Source: Acinetobacter defluvii | Lineage (GTDB): Bacteria; Pseudomonadota; Gammaproteobacteria; Pseudomonadales; Moraxellaceae | Length of the DNA: 64,000 bases | NCBI RefSeq assembly: GCF_001704615.3 | Contig: NZ_CP029396.2 | Location: 62,001 to 126,000, forward strand | Direction of reading: 5' to 3' | In this document: one piece after another, positions 7,226-15,644 of the stretch | Layout of the letters: each line of letters starts with the position of its first letter | How positions within the stretch are numbered: the first letter of the stretch is position 1 | Position numbers and translations under genes: made by a program | The notes under the pieces: model-generated | What the model saw: only the letters and a program-made list of their open reading frames with translations | Database searches by the model: none | What the model was told of the DNA's origin: nothing

Positions 7226-8052
7226 TCGACGACTCACTTCAGATTTCAGTATCTAAGCAAGCTAAGCTGCTGAAAGTCTCCCGTGGTTGTTATTACTATC
7301 GCCCAAAACCTGTGAGTGCATCAGATCTGAAGCTGATGCGATGTATTGATGAATTACATATGCAATATCCTTTTGCAGGCAGTCGTATGATGCGTGATTT
7401 GTTGAATCGTCAAGGACATCATATAGGACGACGTCATACACGTACTTTAATGAAGAAAATGGGTATTCAGGCGTTATATTGCAAACCAAATTTAAGCCAG
7501 GCTAATCAAGCTCACCGTAAATATCCATATCTGCTCAAAGGGTTGGCTATTCAGCGCAGTAATCAAGTGTGGTCTACGGATATAACGTATATCCCTATGG
7601 CAAAAGGCTTTGTTTATTTATGTGCTGTGATTGATTGGCATAGCCGCAAGGTACTTGCGCATAGGGTATCGATTAGTATGGAGGTGGATTTTTGTATTTC
7701 GGCTTTAAATGAAGCAATTGAAAAATATGGTCGACCTGAAATATTTAATACAGACCAAGGCAGCCAGTTTACCAGTGATGCATTTATTGATGTATTGAAA
7801 TCAAATGGCATTCAAATCAGTATGGATGGTAAAGGTCGATGGGTAGATAATGTGATGGTTGAACGATTATGGCGGAGCGTTAAATATGAAGAGGTGTATC
7901 TCAAAGCTTATAGCAGTGTCACAGATGCGAAAAAGCAATTAAGTGCATATTTTGAGTTTTATAATTTGAAACGACCTCATTCGAGTCTAGACAAAATGAC
8001 ACCAAATGAGTTTTACTATGATCAGCTACCCCAACAAAACAAGGTGGCTTAA
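7201..8052 (+). CDS. IS3-family transposase OrfB (DDE integrase)
   Basis: The frame is open from about 7201, overlapping OrfA in the -1 register, with first ATG-type start at 7312. The integrase core is intact: DITYIPMAKGFVYLCAVIDWHSRKV (first Asp), NTDQGSQFTS (second Asp) and VERLWRSVKYEEVY (Glu). It is expected to be made mainly as an OrfAB fusion by programmed frameshifting. Confidence 0.85.
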   Translation, partial: GPLQPQKLIDDSLQISVSKQAKLLKVSRGCYYYRPKPVSASDLKLMRCIDELHMQYPFAGSRMMRDLLNRQGHHIGRRHTRTLMKKMGIQALYCKPNLSQANQAHRKYPYLLKGLAIQRSNQVWSTDITYIPMAKGFVYLCAVIDWHSRKVLAHRVSISMEVDFCISALNEAIEKYGRPEIFNTDQGSQFTSDAFIDVLKSNGIQISMDGKGRWVDNVMVERLWRSVKYEEVYLKAYSSVTDAKKQLSAYFEFYNLKRPHSSLDKMTPNEFYYDQLPQQNKVA

Positions 8053-8094
8053 CTAGAGCGGAATATCACTTATAAATACGCTTTTAGTTGTTCA

Positions 8095-8356
8095 AACAAG
8101 TGGGACCACCTCTCTACTACCATCATGTAAGACACATAAATCAGAAATTGGCGACTATGTAACATGCAATGTACTGGAGCTGTTCAAAGGCTCAATAGAT
8201 GCGTATGGCGCAGAAAGTGAATTTATTGATTCATTCGTGCAACTCGACATTACACCGTACTTAGATAGCACACTGAAAATGGACTACACCGAATTGCAGT
8301 TTAGCTACCAGAGCAACGATCTCATTGCATTTTTTGGGAATGATCCATGTTCTTAA
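8095..8356 (+). pseudogene. 3' remnant of a backbone gene cut by the IS3 element
   Basis: An open frame runs out of the IS right end (TSGTTSLLPSCKTHKSEIGDYV...) to TAA at 8354-8356 with coding-like composition (LDITPYLDSTLKMDYTELQFSYQS). It has no start codon or ribosome-binding site of its own. It is the tail of a gene whose 5' part is elsewhere or is the 6237 gene. Not recognised. Confidence 0.5.
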
Positions 8357-8387
8357 CATGGATCTCTATAGAATAGGAGAAAATACA

Positions 8388-8996
8388 ATGTCTGATCATA
8401 TCTATAATTACATCATCGGCAGAATCGACAAAAGCCGTAAAATTATGGTTCTGGTGAACTACGAATCAAGATCCAATCTGGTGACTCAAGCACAGTTAAT
8501 GAAAGTCCAATTCCCGAACCTCAATACCTTGAGAATGTTCCTGAATGACTTTGAGCCAACGGAAAAACATGTTATCCATTACTCGAAATACAGTAAAGAA
8601 ATGCCATCAGGTGCAGATGGATATTTCCTATTTTCAGAACATGACCAACAATGGAATATTTTTGATCCAAAAGTTATAAATCGGTTTGTTCACATACACC
8701 AAGAAGCACCAGAGTTCGATAACTACCAAGATTATATCTGTTCTTGTGAAGTCAAAAACTCACCTACACTTAAAGCAAAACATAAAAAACAAGCATTTGT
8801 GCAGAAGATGATCTTCACTTCATTGGGTTTTGAGCGTTATTGCCATCATTGCAATGGCTATGAACCACTGGATCGCTTTTATTATCATTCTGATACCAAA
8901 ACCTATGAAGCAGTTTGCAAGCCTTGTTATGTTCCTCATTACAAGCCTTACAAAATGAAAAAACGTATGACCAGTACGGTTGAAGAATATATTTAA
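8388..8996 (+). CDS. hypothetical protein with C-terminal zinc-finger-like CxxC pairs, 202 aa
   Basis: The ATG at 8388 follows AGGAG by 8 nt, preferred over the open frame from 8325. The C-terminal third contains CHHC and CKPC 29 residues apart (CHHCNGYEPLDRFYYHSDTK...CKPCY), an arrangement typical of a structural zinc ribbon. The rest is not recognised. A DNA- or RNA-binding role is only a guess from the zinc ribbon. Confidence 0.65.
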   Translation: MSDHIYNYIIGRIDKSRKIMVLVNYESRSNLVTQAQLMKVQFPNLNTLRMFLNDFEPTEKHVIHYSKYSKEMPSGADGYFLFSEHDQQWNIFDPKVINRFVHIHQEAPEFDNYQDYICSCEVKNSPTLKAKHKKQAFVQKMIFTSLGFERYCHHCNGYEPLDRFYYHSDTKTYEAVCKPCYVPHYKPYKMKKRMTSTVEEYI

Positions 8997-9021
8997 TCAT
9001 TAACTAGAACTCAAAAAGATG

Positions 9022-10108
9022 GGCGAATTCAAACATGAGGTGCGACAGTTTCAAAAGCCATATGATAATCAACAAGCTGAGCAAATTTCTCTAATGGTGT
9101 AAGCCAATCTAACGCCTTTCTAGGACGAGTATTCAGTGACATGGCAACTTGATTTAAATAATGCTGATCTGCCTGATTTAAATCAATCCCTTTAGGTAAA
9201 TATTGCCTAATTAAACCATTCATATTTTCGCATGTGCCTTTTTGCCAGGGTGAATGTGGGTCACAGAAATATACATCTATGCCTAAATCTTCTTCGAGTA
9301 TTTTATGTTCTGACATCTCACGTCCACGGTCATAGGTCAACGTTTTACGCAGTTCTGCAGGTAAATATTTCAGAGCTTCAGTTAAAGCCTTGCGCACTGA
9401 TTCTGCCTTTGCATCAGGTAATGTTGCCAAGATACAGAGCCGTGTATTTCGTTCAATAAGTGTTGCTATCGAACTTTTATTGTCTTTACCTTTAATTAAA
9501 TCAGCTTCCCAATGACCCGGTATTTTTCTTTCTTGAACTTCGGCTGGGCGCTCATGAATAGTTTTAATATCCTGTAATATAGAATCTTTTTTAGGTTCAC
9601 CGTTAGCTTTTCGCTTTTTATTTTCATGACGTAGACAGGATAATAAGTCTTTTTTCAACTCACCCTTGGGTAATGCTCGTATCGTTGAATAAATCGTTGT
9701 ATGGCTTACATTCATTGTTTGATCCAAATCAGGAAATGTCTTTAAACGCTTTGCTATTTGCTGAGGAGACCATAAACAACGGATCGCTTCAACAATAAAT
9801 TTCCAGAGGATTGAATCGATTTTGAGTTTTCTGTGACCACGTCTACGTCTAGCAAAAGTGTTATCAGAAGCATATTGAGCTTGATAAACGTCATTGATGC
9901 TATTTCTTTTAAGCTCACGATAGATCGTACTAGGATGTCTTTTAATAAGTTCAGCAAATTTTCTGGCTGAAAAGCCTTCTTTTCTTGACTCAAGCATTAA
10001 TGCAGTACGATCTTCAAAGTTAAGATGATGGTATGACAATTTTATATACTCCATAAACCCTTTAAATTAATTAGGTGGTTTATGTCGCACTTCAAGTTTT
10101 ACTCTGCC
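9022..10108 (-). mobile_element. ISAba125 (copy 1)
   Basis: 1087 bp, IS30 family, one transposase gene. The right end, read on the minus strand, begins GGCAGAGTAAAACTTGAAG. Identical in the parts compared with copy 2 at 11007-12093. Confidence 0.95.
9029..10054 (-). CDS. IS30-family transposase of ISAba125 (copy 1)
   Basis: 341 aa. An N-terminal helix-turn-helix (FSARKFAELIKRHPSTIYRELKRN) is followed by the DDE domain: GHWEADLIKGKDNKS (first Asp), LTYDRGREMSEH (second Asp) and SPWQKGTCENMNGLIRQYLPKG (Glu). Full length and uninterrupted; same translation as copy 2. Confidence 0.95.
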   Translation of the reverse strand: MEYIKLSYHHLNFEDRTALMLESRKEGFSARKFAELIKRHPSTIYRELKRNSINDVYQAQYASDNTFARRRRGHRKLKIDSILWKFIVEAIRCLWSPQQIAKRLKTFPDLDQTMNVSHTTIYSTIRALPKGELKKDLLSCLRHENKKRKANGEPKKDSILQDIKTIHERPAEVQERKIPGHWEADLIKGKDNKSSIATLIERNTRLCILATLPDAKAESVRKALTEALKYLPAELRKTLTYDRGREMSEHKILEEDLGIDVYFCDPHSPWQKGTCENMNGLIRQYLPKGIDLNQADQHYLNQVAMSLNTRPRKALDWLTPLEKFAQLVDYHMAFETVAPHV

Positions 10109-10133
10109 AAGTATTTTTAGATAATGCTTGGAA

Positions 10134-10913
10134 TCAATTCAATTCATCAAGTTTTAAAAAATAATTCCTTTTGTCAGGTCTATCATTTTTTAAATGCTTT
10201 AAAAATATTTTCGCAGTTTCCTCCGATGCATCCTCTCTTAGGCAACGTTCAACAAAGGATATATCTACAAATTCATCTGCTAACCCAGCACGACCAAGAT
10301 CTAAAAAATAAATTTCATTGAATTTATCTATAAAAATATTACTATCCGTGATATCGCCATGAGAAAAAACCAATCTTTCTTCAACACGAGTCTCGGTTAA
10401 CTCATTCCATAGACTTAGGTAAGTTTTATGGTCTCCCCATAATTCAGTGTCAAAATCATCTTGATCTATATCGTCAAGGAGTTGGTTATCAATAAAAAAT
10501 TTTGACTCTTTTAACCGATGATCAATGTTTGAAATAAATGGACAATCAATAATAGCAATTGAATTTAACAGATTGAGTGCCTCCTTATAGATAGCAAGCA
10601 ATTCTTGGTCTGTTAAAAAAAGCGCTGAAATTGGTTTTGCATTGATCGCTTTAGTGATCATGAATTCAAACTGCTCATCCTGAAAAGTCATGATGAGTTC
10701 AGGCACCTTTAATTTCTCAGAGAGCCAACTCAACATTTTCGCTTCACGAGAGACACTGTATGTGGTCTCTGTATATAAAGTGCTAGATCGCTTAAGAAAA
10801 AAAGTTTCATTATTTCGATTAAAAGAATAAACATCCGATGGCGACTGACCAATTTTATTTGGCTCTAAAACGCTGTTTCCGATAAATTGTTGAATAATAT
10901 TGGGCAATTCCAT
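10134..10913 (-). CDS. aphA6: aminoglycoside 3'-phosphotransferase APH(3')-VIa
   Basis: 259 aa from ATG at 10913 (MELPNIIQQFIGNSV). The kinase signature HGDITDSNIF (catalytic Asp) and DLGRAG (metal-binding Asp) are intact. It phosphorylates the 3'-hydroxyl of kanamycin, neomycin and amikacin. Expression is expected from a hybrid promoter formed with the end of ISAba125 copy 2, about 75 bp upstream. The gene's codon use is AT-rich like its Acinetobacter surroundings. Confidence 0.97.
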   Translation of the reverse strand: MELPNIIQQFIGNSVLEPNKIGQSPSDVYSFNRNNETFFLKRSSTLYTETTYSVSREAKMLSWLSEKLKVPELIMTFQDEQFEFMITKAINAKPISALFLTDQELLAIYKEALNLLNSIAIIDCPFISNIDHRLKESKFFIDNQLLDDIDQDDFDTELWGDHKTYLSLWNELTETRVEERLVFSHGDITDSNIFIDKFNEIYFLDLGRAGLADEFVDISFVERCLREDASEETAKIFLKHLKNDRPDKRNYFLKLDELN

Positions 10914-10988
10914 CAAGTTTTCCTTTTATTCAGCATTAAAAACCCCGCAAATGCGAGGCCTAGTAAATAGATGATCTTAATTTGGTTC

Positions 10989-11017
10989 ACTGTAGCAAAA
11001 ATATGGGGCGAATTCAA
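10989..11017 (-). promoter_or_regulatory. hybrid ISAba125 promoter for aphA6
   Basis: Read on the minus strand: TTGAAT (-35, inside the ISAba125 end, 11012-11017), 17 bp, TACAGT (-10, outside the element, 10989-10994). This matches the outward promoter known to drive aphA6 and blaNDM downstream of ISAba125. Confidence 0.85.
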
Positions 11018-12093
11018 ACATGAGGTGCGACAGTTTCAAAAGCCATATGATAATCAACAAGCTGAGCAAATTTCTCTAATGGTGTAAGCCAATCTAACGC
11101 CTTTCTAGGACGAGTATTCAGTGACATGGCAACTTGATTTAAATAATGCTGATCTGCCTGATTTAAATCAATCCCTTTAGGTAAATATTGCCTAATTAAA
11201 CCATTCATATTTTCGCATGTGCCTTTTTGCCAGGGTGAATGTGGGTCACAGAAATATACATCTATGCCTAAATCTTCTTCGAGTATTTTATGTTCTGACA
11301 TCTCACGTCCACGGTCATAGGTCAACGTTTTACGCAGTTCTGCAGGTAAATATTTCAGAGCTTCAGTTAAAGCCTTGCGCACTGATTCTGCCTTTGCATC
11401 AGGTAATGTTGCCAAGATACAGAGCCGTGTATTTCGTTCAATAAGTGTTGCTATCGAACTTTTATTGTCTTTACCTTTAATTAAATCAGCTTCCCAATGA
11501 CCCGGTATTTTTCTTTCTTGAACTTCGGCTGGGCGCTCATGAATAGTTTTAATATCCTGTAATATAGAATCTTTTTTAGGTTCACCGTTAGCTTTTCGCT
11601 TTTTATTTTCATGACGTAGACAGGATAATAAGTCTTTTTTCAACTCACCCTTGGGTAATGCTCGTATCGTTGAATAAATCGTTGTATGGCTTACATTCAT
11701 TGTTTGATCCAAATCAGGAAATGTCTTTAAACGCTTTGCTATTTGCTGAGGAGACCATAAACAACGGATCGCTTCAACAATAAATTTCCAGAGGATTGAA
11801 TCGATTTTGAGTTTTCTGTGACCACGTCTACGTCTAGCAAAAGTGTTATCAGAAGCATATTGAGCTTGATAAACGTCATTGATGCTATTTCTTTTAAGCT
11901 CACGATAGATCGTACTAGGATGTCTTTTAATAAGTTCAGCAAATTTTCTGGCTGAAAAGCCTTCTTTTCTTGACTCAAGCATTAATGCAGTACGATCTTC
12001 AAAGTTAAGATGATGGTATGACAATTTTATATACTCCATAAACCCTTTAAATTAATTAGGTGGTTTATGTCGCACTTCAAGTTTTACTCTGCC
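11007..12093 (-). mobile_element. ISAba125 (copy 2)
   Basis: 1087 bp, same orientation as copy 1. Its left end supplies the -35 box of the aphA6 promoter; its right end abuts the ATG duplication at 12094. Confidence 0.95.
11014..12039 (-). CDS. IS30-family transposase of ISAba125 (copy 2)
   Basis: 341 aa, translation identical to the copy-1 transposase, with intact helix-turn-helix and DDE residues. Both copies could be active. Confidence 0.95.
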   Translation of the reverse strand: MEYIKLSYHHLNFEDRTALMLESRKEGFSARKFAELIKRHPSTIYRELKRNSINDVYQAQYASDNTFARRRRGHRKLKIDSILWKFIVEAIRCLWSPQQIAKRLKTFPDLDQTMNVSHTTIYSTIRALPKGELKKDLLSCLRHENKKRKANGEPKKDSILQDIKTIHERPAEVQERKIPGHWEADLIKGKDNKSSIATLIERNTRLCILATLPDAKAESVRKALTEALKYLPAELRKTLTYDRGREMSEHKILEEDLGIDVYFCDPHSPWQKGTCENMNGLIRQYLPKGIDLNQADQHYLNQVAMSLNTRPRKALDWLTPLEKFAQLVDYHMAFETVAPHV

Positions 12094-12126
12094 ATGGCAA
12101 CTATTAATTATTGCCATCTTTTTTTG
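12094..12126 (+). terminator. intrinsic terminator at the TnaphA6 insertion site
   Basis: ATGGCAA pairs with TTGCCAT over a 10-nt loop, followed by CTTTTTTT. The first three bases are the TnaphA6 target duplication. It is probably the terminator of the backbone gene ending at 8996, now separated from it by the transposon. Confidence 0.65.
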
Positions 12127-12225
12127 ATATAGATCTATGTAATCAGGTTATTTTAATATGTGAGCCTTATTTTATTTAATTAAATATAAATAATTGATAT
12201 TAGTTTTATTCAACGTATACGGTGA

Positions 12226-12370
12226 TTTTAATTGATTAAAATATTTTAATTACTGAACCACTACCGTTGTTAAATTCAGCTTCATTAATATTTTAAGGAA
12301 AAAATTATAAACGCCACTTAATAACTATTATGGAATCTCAGATGTAGAGCACACGGCTCAAAACTTGGAG
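12226..12370 (+). promoter_or_regulatory. shared plasmid promoter module with stem-loop leader
   Basis: TTTTAATTGATTAAAA at 12226-12241, preceded by ACGGTGA. GGAAAAAATTAT lies 17 bp ahead of TATTAT (about 12327). The leader hairpin GAGC-ACACG-GCTC is followed by AAAACTTGGAG ending at 12370. The stem differs in sequence from other copies but keeps its pairing. Confidence 0.6.
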
Positions 12371-12378
12371 ATTTTAAA

Positions 12379-13527
12379 ATGTCACATTTCACAGTTGCAG
12401 TAGTTACCACCCCTGATGGTGATGTTGTAGATGCCCTAGAACCATTTTACGAATTTGAATGCTCAGGCATTAAAAACAAATATTGCATTTCAGAATCATC
12501 ATTGGACGAAATTAAAGACCAATACGAATCGACAGAAATCACTTTGATGAAAAACTCAAAGCCTATCATAGATGATGGTGAAGAACGCTATGCGTTTCTT
12601 GACGACCCTCGTTTCGTGCGTGATGCAACAGACTTAGAGCTTTATGCCATCAAAAACAACAAAGGTGATATTTTTGCTGACTTCCCGAACGGCGGTAAGC
12701 ATTTATCAGTGGTACAGGTCAAAAACGATGATGGTACGTACTCAAGTCGCATTCGTGATTTAGGCATGTTCATTCAATGGCATCAAAAAGATGTGCCATG
12801 TACTGAAGTGTTTGAGCTTCAACAGTTCATTAACTGGTATAACGAAAAAGTTACGCCGACTGTTTTGACAGGTGAAAAACCTGATGAAAGTTGGACAGAA
12901 TGGATAGAGCTTGATGCTGACGGTAAAGTGGTCGATTACTTCACCACCACCAACCCGAATCCGAAATACGATTGGTATGAAATCGGAGGACGTTGGAAAA
13001 ACATGCTGTTGCGTCTTGATGGACGAAAAGTGGATAGCTGCCCGATTGGTGAGCTAGATTTTGAAACCGAAATCAACCGCTTAAAAACCGAAGCTAACCG
13101 TGTTTATGACTATTTTGAGAAGTGTATCGGTGATGCTTCACGTACTTGGCGGTCATGGGCTGATGTTTGGTCTGATGAATCAATCGAATCAGTGAACGAT
13201 AAGCGTAATTTCTATCATAACCAAGATGCAATCTTATTAATGAAAGCCAGTGATACGGATAACCTGTTTGGCATATTCGGACATGAATTTGATGAATTTT
13301 TGGTGAGCCGTGAAGAATTCCTAGCTAAAAAATCAGCAAACCCATTCGGTACATACTGTTTCTTAGATGCGACCAGTGGTGATGAAATAGGCGACTGGAC
13401 AGGTTCAGAGTGTGGCATGTTTGGACTGGATATTCGCAAGGAAGAAGATTGGGAAAACAAAAACCAAGCCTTGCTCAAGAGCTTTCCAAGCGACTATATA
13501 ATCACGATTGTTGATTGCCATATCTAA
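12379..13527 (+). CDS. hypothetical protein, 382 aa (MSHFTV-type)
   Basis: The N-terminus MSHFTVAVVTTPDGDVVDALEPFYEFECSG resembles a family of phage- and plasmid-encoded proteins that start MSHFTVLVIG and continue with an acidic 'APFxEFE' segment; their function is unknown. Acidic, no membrane segment. The ATG is 8 nt after TTGGAG. A terminator follows at 13537. Confidence 0.7.
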   Translation: MSHFTVAVVTTPDGDVVDALEPFYEFECSGIKNKYCISESSLDEIKDQYESTEITLMKNSKPIIDDGEERYAFLDDPRFVRDATDLELYAIKNNKGDIFADFPNGGKHLSVVQVKNDDGTYSSRIRDLGMFIQWHQKDVPCTEVFELQQFINWYNEKVTPTVLTGEKPDESWTEWIELDADGKVVDYFTTTNPNPKYDWYEIGGRWKNMLLRLDGRKVDSCPIGELDFETEINRLKTEANRVYDYFEKCIGDASRTWRSWADVWSDESIESVNDKRNFYHNQDAILLMKASDTDNLFGIFGHEFDEFLVSREEFLAKKSANPFGTYCFLDATSGDEIGDWTGSECGMFGLDIRKEEDWENKNQALLKSFPSDYIITIVDCHI

Positions 13528-13536
13528 AACCCAAAC

Positions 13537-13570
13537 AGGGATAAGCGTAAAACCTTATCCCTTTTCTTTT
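13537..13570 (+). terminator. rho-independent terminator
   Basis: AGGGATAAG-CGTAAAAC-CTTATCCCT followed by TTTCTTTT, 9 bp after the stop at 13527. Confidence 0.8.
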
Positions 13571-13598
13571 GGGTATTTTTTAAAATGCATTCGATGTT

Positions 13599-13673
13599 TT
13601 TTTAATTGATTAAAAAGGTTTTGAATTTTTAAATTTTAAGAAAAATTAAACAGCTATTGCGCTTTGTATAATG
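13599..13673 (+). promoter_or_regulatory. shared plasmid promoter module
   Basis: Palindrome TTTTTAATTGATTAAAAA at 13599-13616 (preceded by TCGATG); about 28 bp later AAGAAAAATTAA, 17 bp, TATAAT (13667-13672). It drives the 51-aa gene at 13711, which lacks the TTGGAG leader. Confidence 0.65.
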
Positions 13674-13710
13674 AATATAGATTTAATCACTATCCTAAAG
13701 GGCTTTTAAT

Positions 13711-13866
13711 ATGTGGAATACATTAGTTTTAATTCGTAAAACCGCAACGTCAAAAGAAATAAAAGACAAAGCTGATATGTATTTAAGCCAGTTAAATACT
13801 GCAACCATTTCAGCATCTCTTAAAGCTGAAATACTCTCTTTTATCGAATCTGTTTTAAACGATTAA
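13711..13866 (+). CDS. small hypothetical protein, 51 aa
   Basis: MWNTLVLIRKTATSKEIKDKADMYLSQLNTATIS..., a complete frame with AAAGGG 9 nt ahead of the ATG and a full promoter module upstream. The 13905 gene begins 38 bp later behind its own leader hairpin, so the two probably form a two-gene unit. Not recognised. Confidence 0.55.
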   Translation: MWNTLVLIRKTATSKEIKDKADMYLSQLNTATISASLKAEILSFIESVLND

Positions 13867-13873
13867 TCAACTT

Positions 13874-13897
13874 AGGCTCAACGCCTACAACTTGGAG
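13874..13897 (+). promoter_or_regulatory. intercistronic stem-loop leader
   Basis: TAGGC-TCAAC-GCCTA hairpin followed by CAACTTGGAG, 7 nt before ATG 13905. No promoter is visible between the 13711 gene and this leader, so here the element works inside a polycistronic mRNA. That argues it acts on translation or RNA stability rather than on transcription. Confidence 0.6.
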
Positions 13898-13904
13898 AAA
13901 CCCC

Positions 13905-14330
13905 ATGAATTACTACAACACATTCACCATTCCATGCAATTTTAAAGTACAGCACATTGAAGATGGTCAATTTGTCGTGTTTTTTGCTGATGGCACTCAG
14001 TTAAGTTACCAGATTGAAAACACCAGTAAGGTTAAATGGATTGAACCTGAAGCATTCAGTTTAGAGCAAGTACGCCTAAGCTCAAAAGAGCCAATCAATG
14101 CCGATGATATTGACATCATTAAGTATGCTTCATACCGCTTAATTGCTGACACGCCATTGATTGATGATGATGGTAGCAATCCTGAACCTGATTGCCTTTA
14201 CTGCAAAAAATCTAGTGACACTCTTAACAGCCTCATACTTCAAGTCACTGAAGCACATACCCTCTCATGTTGGCTACTGACATCAAACGGCGTTCATATC
14301 CTAGATATTAATGAATTGACTGAAGCTTAA
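13905..14330 (+). CDS. hypothetical protein, 141 aa
   Basis: MNYYNTFTIPCNFKVQHIEDGQFVVFFADG...; beta-rich N-terminal half, CxxC at about residues 99-102 (DCLYCKKSS), not recognised. Start set by the conserved TTGGAG leader. A 13-bp stem hairpin follows the stop. Confidence 0.6.
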   Translation: MNYYNTFTIPCNFKVQHIEDGQFVVFFADGTQLSYQIENTSKVKWIEPEAFSLEQVRLSSKEPINADDIDIIKYASYRLIADTPLIDDDGSNPEPDCLYCKKSSDTLNSLILQVTEAHTLSCWLLTSNGVHILDINELTEA

Positions 14331-14337
14331 TAACAAC

Positions 14338-14370
14338 AACCAGTGAAGCATGTCTATTGCTTCACTGGTT
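14338..14370 (+). terminator. hairpin terminator
   Basis: AACCAGTGAAGCA-TGTCTAT-TGCTTCACTGGTT, a perfect 13-bp stem directly after the 13905-14330 gene. There is no T tract, so termination may be inefficient. Confidence 0.5.
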
Positions 14371-14395
14371 GGCAGTTGAAAACCGCATTCGATGT

Positions 14396-14660
14396 TTTTT
14401 AATTGATTAAAAAAAGGTTTAGAAATTTGGTTGTGGCCAGCGCTAGATCTGGCGCACCAGGATCAATGCTTATTTGTATGGTACCTTAATTGCTTCCATC
14501 ATTTTAATAGCATCCTCATTACTATTTTTAGCTGCTATCTGTTAAAAGTCGCAGCAAGGACCAGTAAAACAATAATAAAAATAAATAATTTTAAAAAAGT
14601 TTTTGGTTTAGGTTCTATCTTAAAATAAACATATTGAAGCAGAAAGCTTAAAACTTGGAG
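14396..14660 (+). promoter_or_regulatory. shared plasmid promoter module, stretched version
   Basis: Palindrome TTTTTAATTGATTAAAAA at 14396-14413 (preceded by TCGATG). The promoter-like AAAAAAGTTTTT with a TAAAAT -10 lies about 185 bp downstream rather than 30-46 bp. The leader hairpin AAGC-AGAAA-GCTT and AAAACTTGGAG end at 14660. The extra ~140 bp (14424-14580) has a slightly different composition and may be an insertion that separated the palindrome from its promoter. No convincing gene lies in it. Confidence 0.5.
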
Positions 14661-14665
14661 TTGAA

Positions 14666-15622
14666 ATGGTTACTATTAATGAATTACTTAGCAAAAACCT
14701 TGATCGCAAATATGGTCCAATTGAAGCGCATGAAGTTATAGAACTTGTTCGTGTAACTCGTGCGCCAGAATCAATAAATAACCCTTCAATGCCATCAGTT
14801 AGAATTTCTACTGCAGATCTGCACCATATGGTTGAACAAGCTAAAAAGTTCAATTTGTGGGAAGAATGGTCCACCAAGGTTTTAGCAACTGAGTTGCCAT
14901 ACAACCCTTATCTTAAGCCAGTGTTTACAGGTCATAGTTTCCCACGTTCTAGCATGTCTACTGACAACTACGAAGCATTAGTACGCTCTACGTTAGTGCC
15001 GGTGCTACTACCTGAAGATAAAAAGTCTTTTATCAACCTGAATGACAAAGTTATGTCATTTAACAACCTCATGTTTGATATGCCCGATGCGATGGTGAAC
15101 CATCTCATGACTGGTAAAAAACTTTGGCTATATGCAAAAAATGGGCAAGTGGTCTGGTATACCCGTGCTGAGTATGAGGCGCAAACCAAGTGGAACCAGG
15201 CTGAACAGGATGCTAAGAAAAAAATTACTGCATTGTTTGAATTATTCAATGCGCTGCAACAAGCTAAACCGATCTTTGATGCTATCGATCAGAAGAAAAA
15301 CTTCAGTGCTTTACCGTTCAAATGGTTCACTGGTGTAAAAATTGTAATGTCAGGCTTGTCAGCTGGATCATGGGGCGATGGTGAAAAATCAAATACAGTG
15401 ACTCACTTGGTTTTTGATGAAGACTACTCAGGATCTAAATTAGTTCGTGAGAAAAACCAGTACTTGTGCTCAGCTGGAGGCTTATTCCCTGCAGATGAAG
15501 CAAAGAAAGAATTCAAAATGAAAGTAGGTGAAGTTACCGTGGACACGGTACCGCACCTTGTTACATGTAAAGTGTGCCTAAAACGTATTTTTACGCAACT
15601 TGCATTAACTCAATCTAATTAA
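14666..15622 (+). CDS. hypothetical protein, 318 aa
   Basis: MVTINELLSKNLDRKYGPIEAHEVIELVR...; soluble, helical, not recognised. A CxxC near the C-terminus (VTCKVCLKRIF) with an upstream cysteine (YLCSAGG) might bind a metal. The ATG is 5 nt after TTGGAG. The next gene starts 22 bp after its stop. Confidence 0.65.
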   Translation: MVTINELLSKNLDRKYGPIEAHEVIELVRVTRAPESINNPSMPSVRISTADLHHMVEQAKKFNLWEEWSTKVLATELPYNPYLKPVFTGHSFPRSSMSTDNYEALVRSTLVPVLLPEDKKSFINLNDKVMSFNNLMFDMPDAMVNHLMTGKKLWLYAKNGQVVWYTRAEYEAQTKWNQAEQDAKKKITALFELFNALQQAKPIFDAIDQKKNFSALPFKWFTGVKIVMSGLSAGSWGDGEKSNTVTHLVFDEDYSGSKLVREKNQYLCSAGGLFPADEAKKEFKMKVGEVTVDTVPHLVTCKVCLKRIFTQLALTQSN

Positions 15623-15644
15623 TCAAATTTATAGGGTGTTCATC

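Larger units (their letters stand above)
6851..8094 (+). mobile_element. IS3-family insertion sequence
   Basis: Two overlapping transposase frames lie between inverted ends. The inner repeat TATAAGTGATATTC(T/C)GCTC is clear at 6862-6880 and, inverted, at 8056-8074. Further out TGAACAACT (6851-6859) is matched by AGTTGTTCA (8086-8094), giving the TG...CA termini usual for IS3 elements, although the two outer repeats lie at different distances from the inner ones. No 3-bp target duplication was found for any of the possible ends, so exact ends are uncertain by about 15 bp. Confidence 0.75.
9022..12093 (-). mobile_element. TnaphA6 composite transposon (ISAba125-aphA6-ISAba125)
   Basis: Two identical 1087-bp copies of an IS30-family element in the same orientation enclose aphA6. 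The 3-bp sequence ATG occurs immediately outside both outer ends (9019-9021 and 12094-12096), the duplication expected when the whole 3072-bp structure moved as one unit. This is the known TnaphA6 arrangement of Acinetobacter. It landed between backbone genes, at the foot of a terminator hairpin. Confidence 0.95.

Noticed and set aside
9022..12093. Carbapenemase gene between the ISAba125 copies
   Set aside because: The only gene between the two copies is aphA6; no beta-lactamase motif occurs in the window.
1199..14413. Repeated palindromes considered as a CRISPR-like array
   Set aside because: Copies are separated by whole genes, not by short uniform spacers, and there are no cas genes.
14431..14628. 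65-codon frame inside the stretched promoter module
   Set aside because: No ribosome-binding site, and it overlaps the promoter of the 14666 gene.
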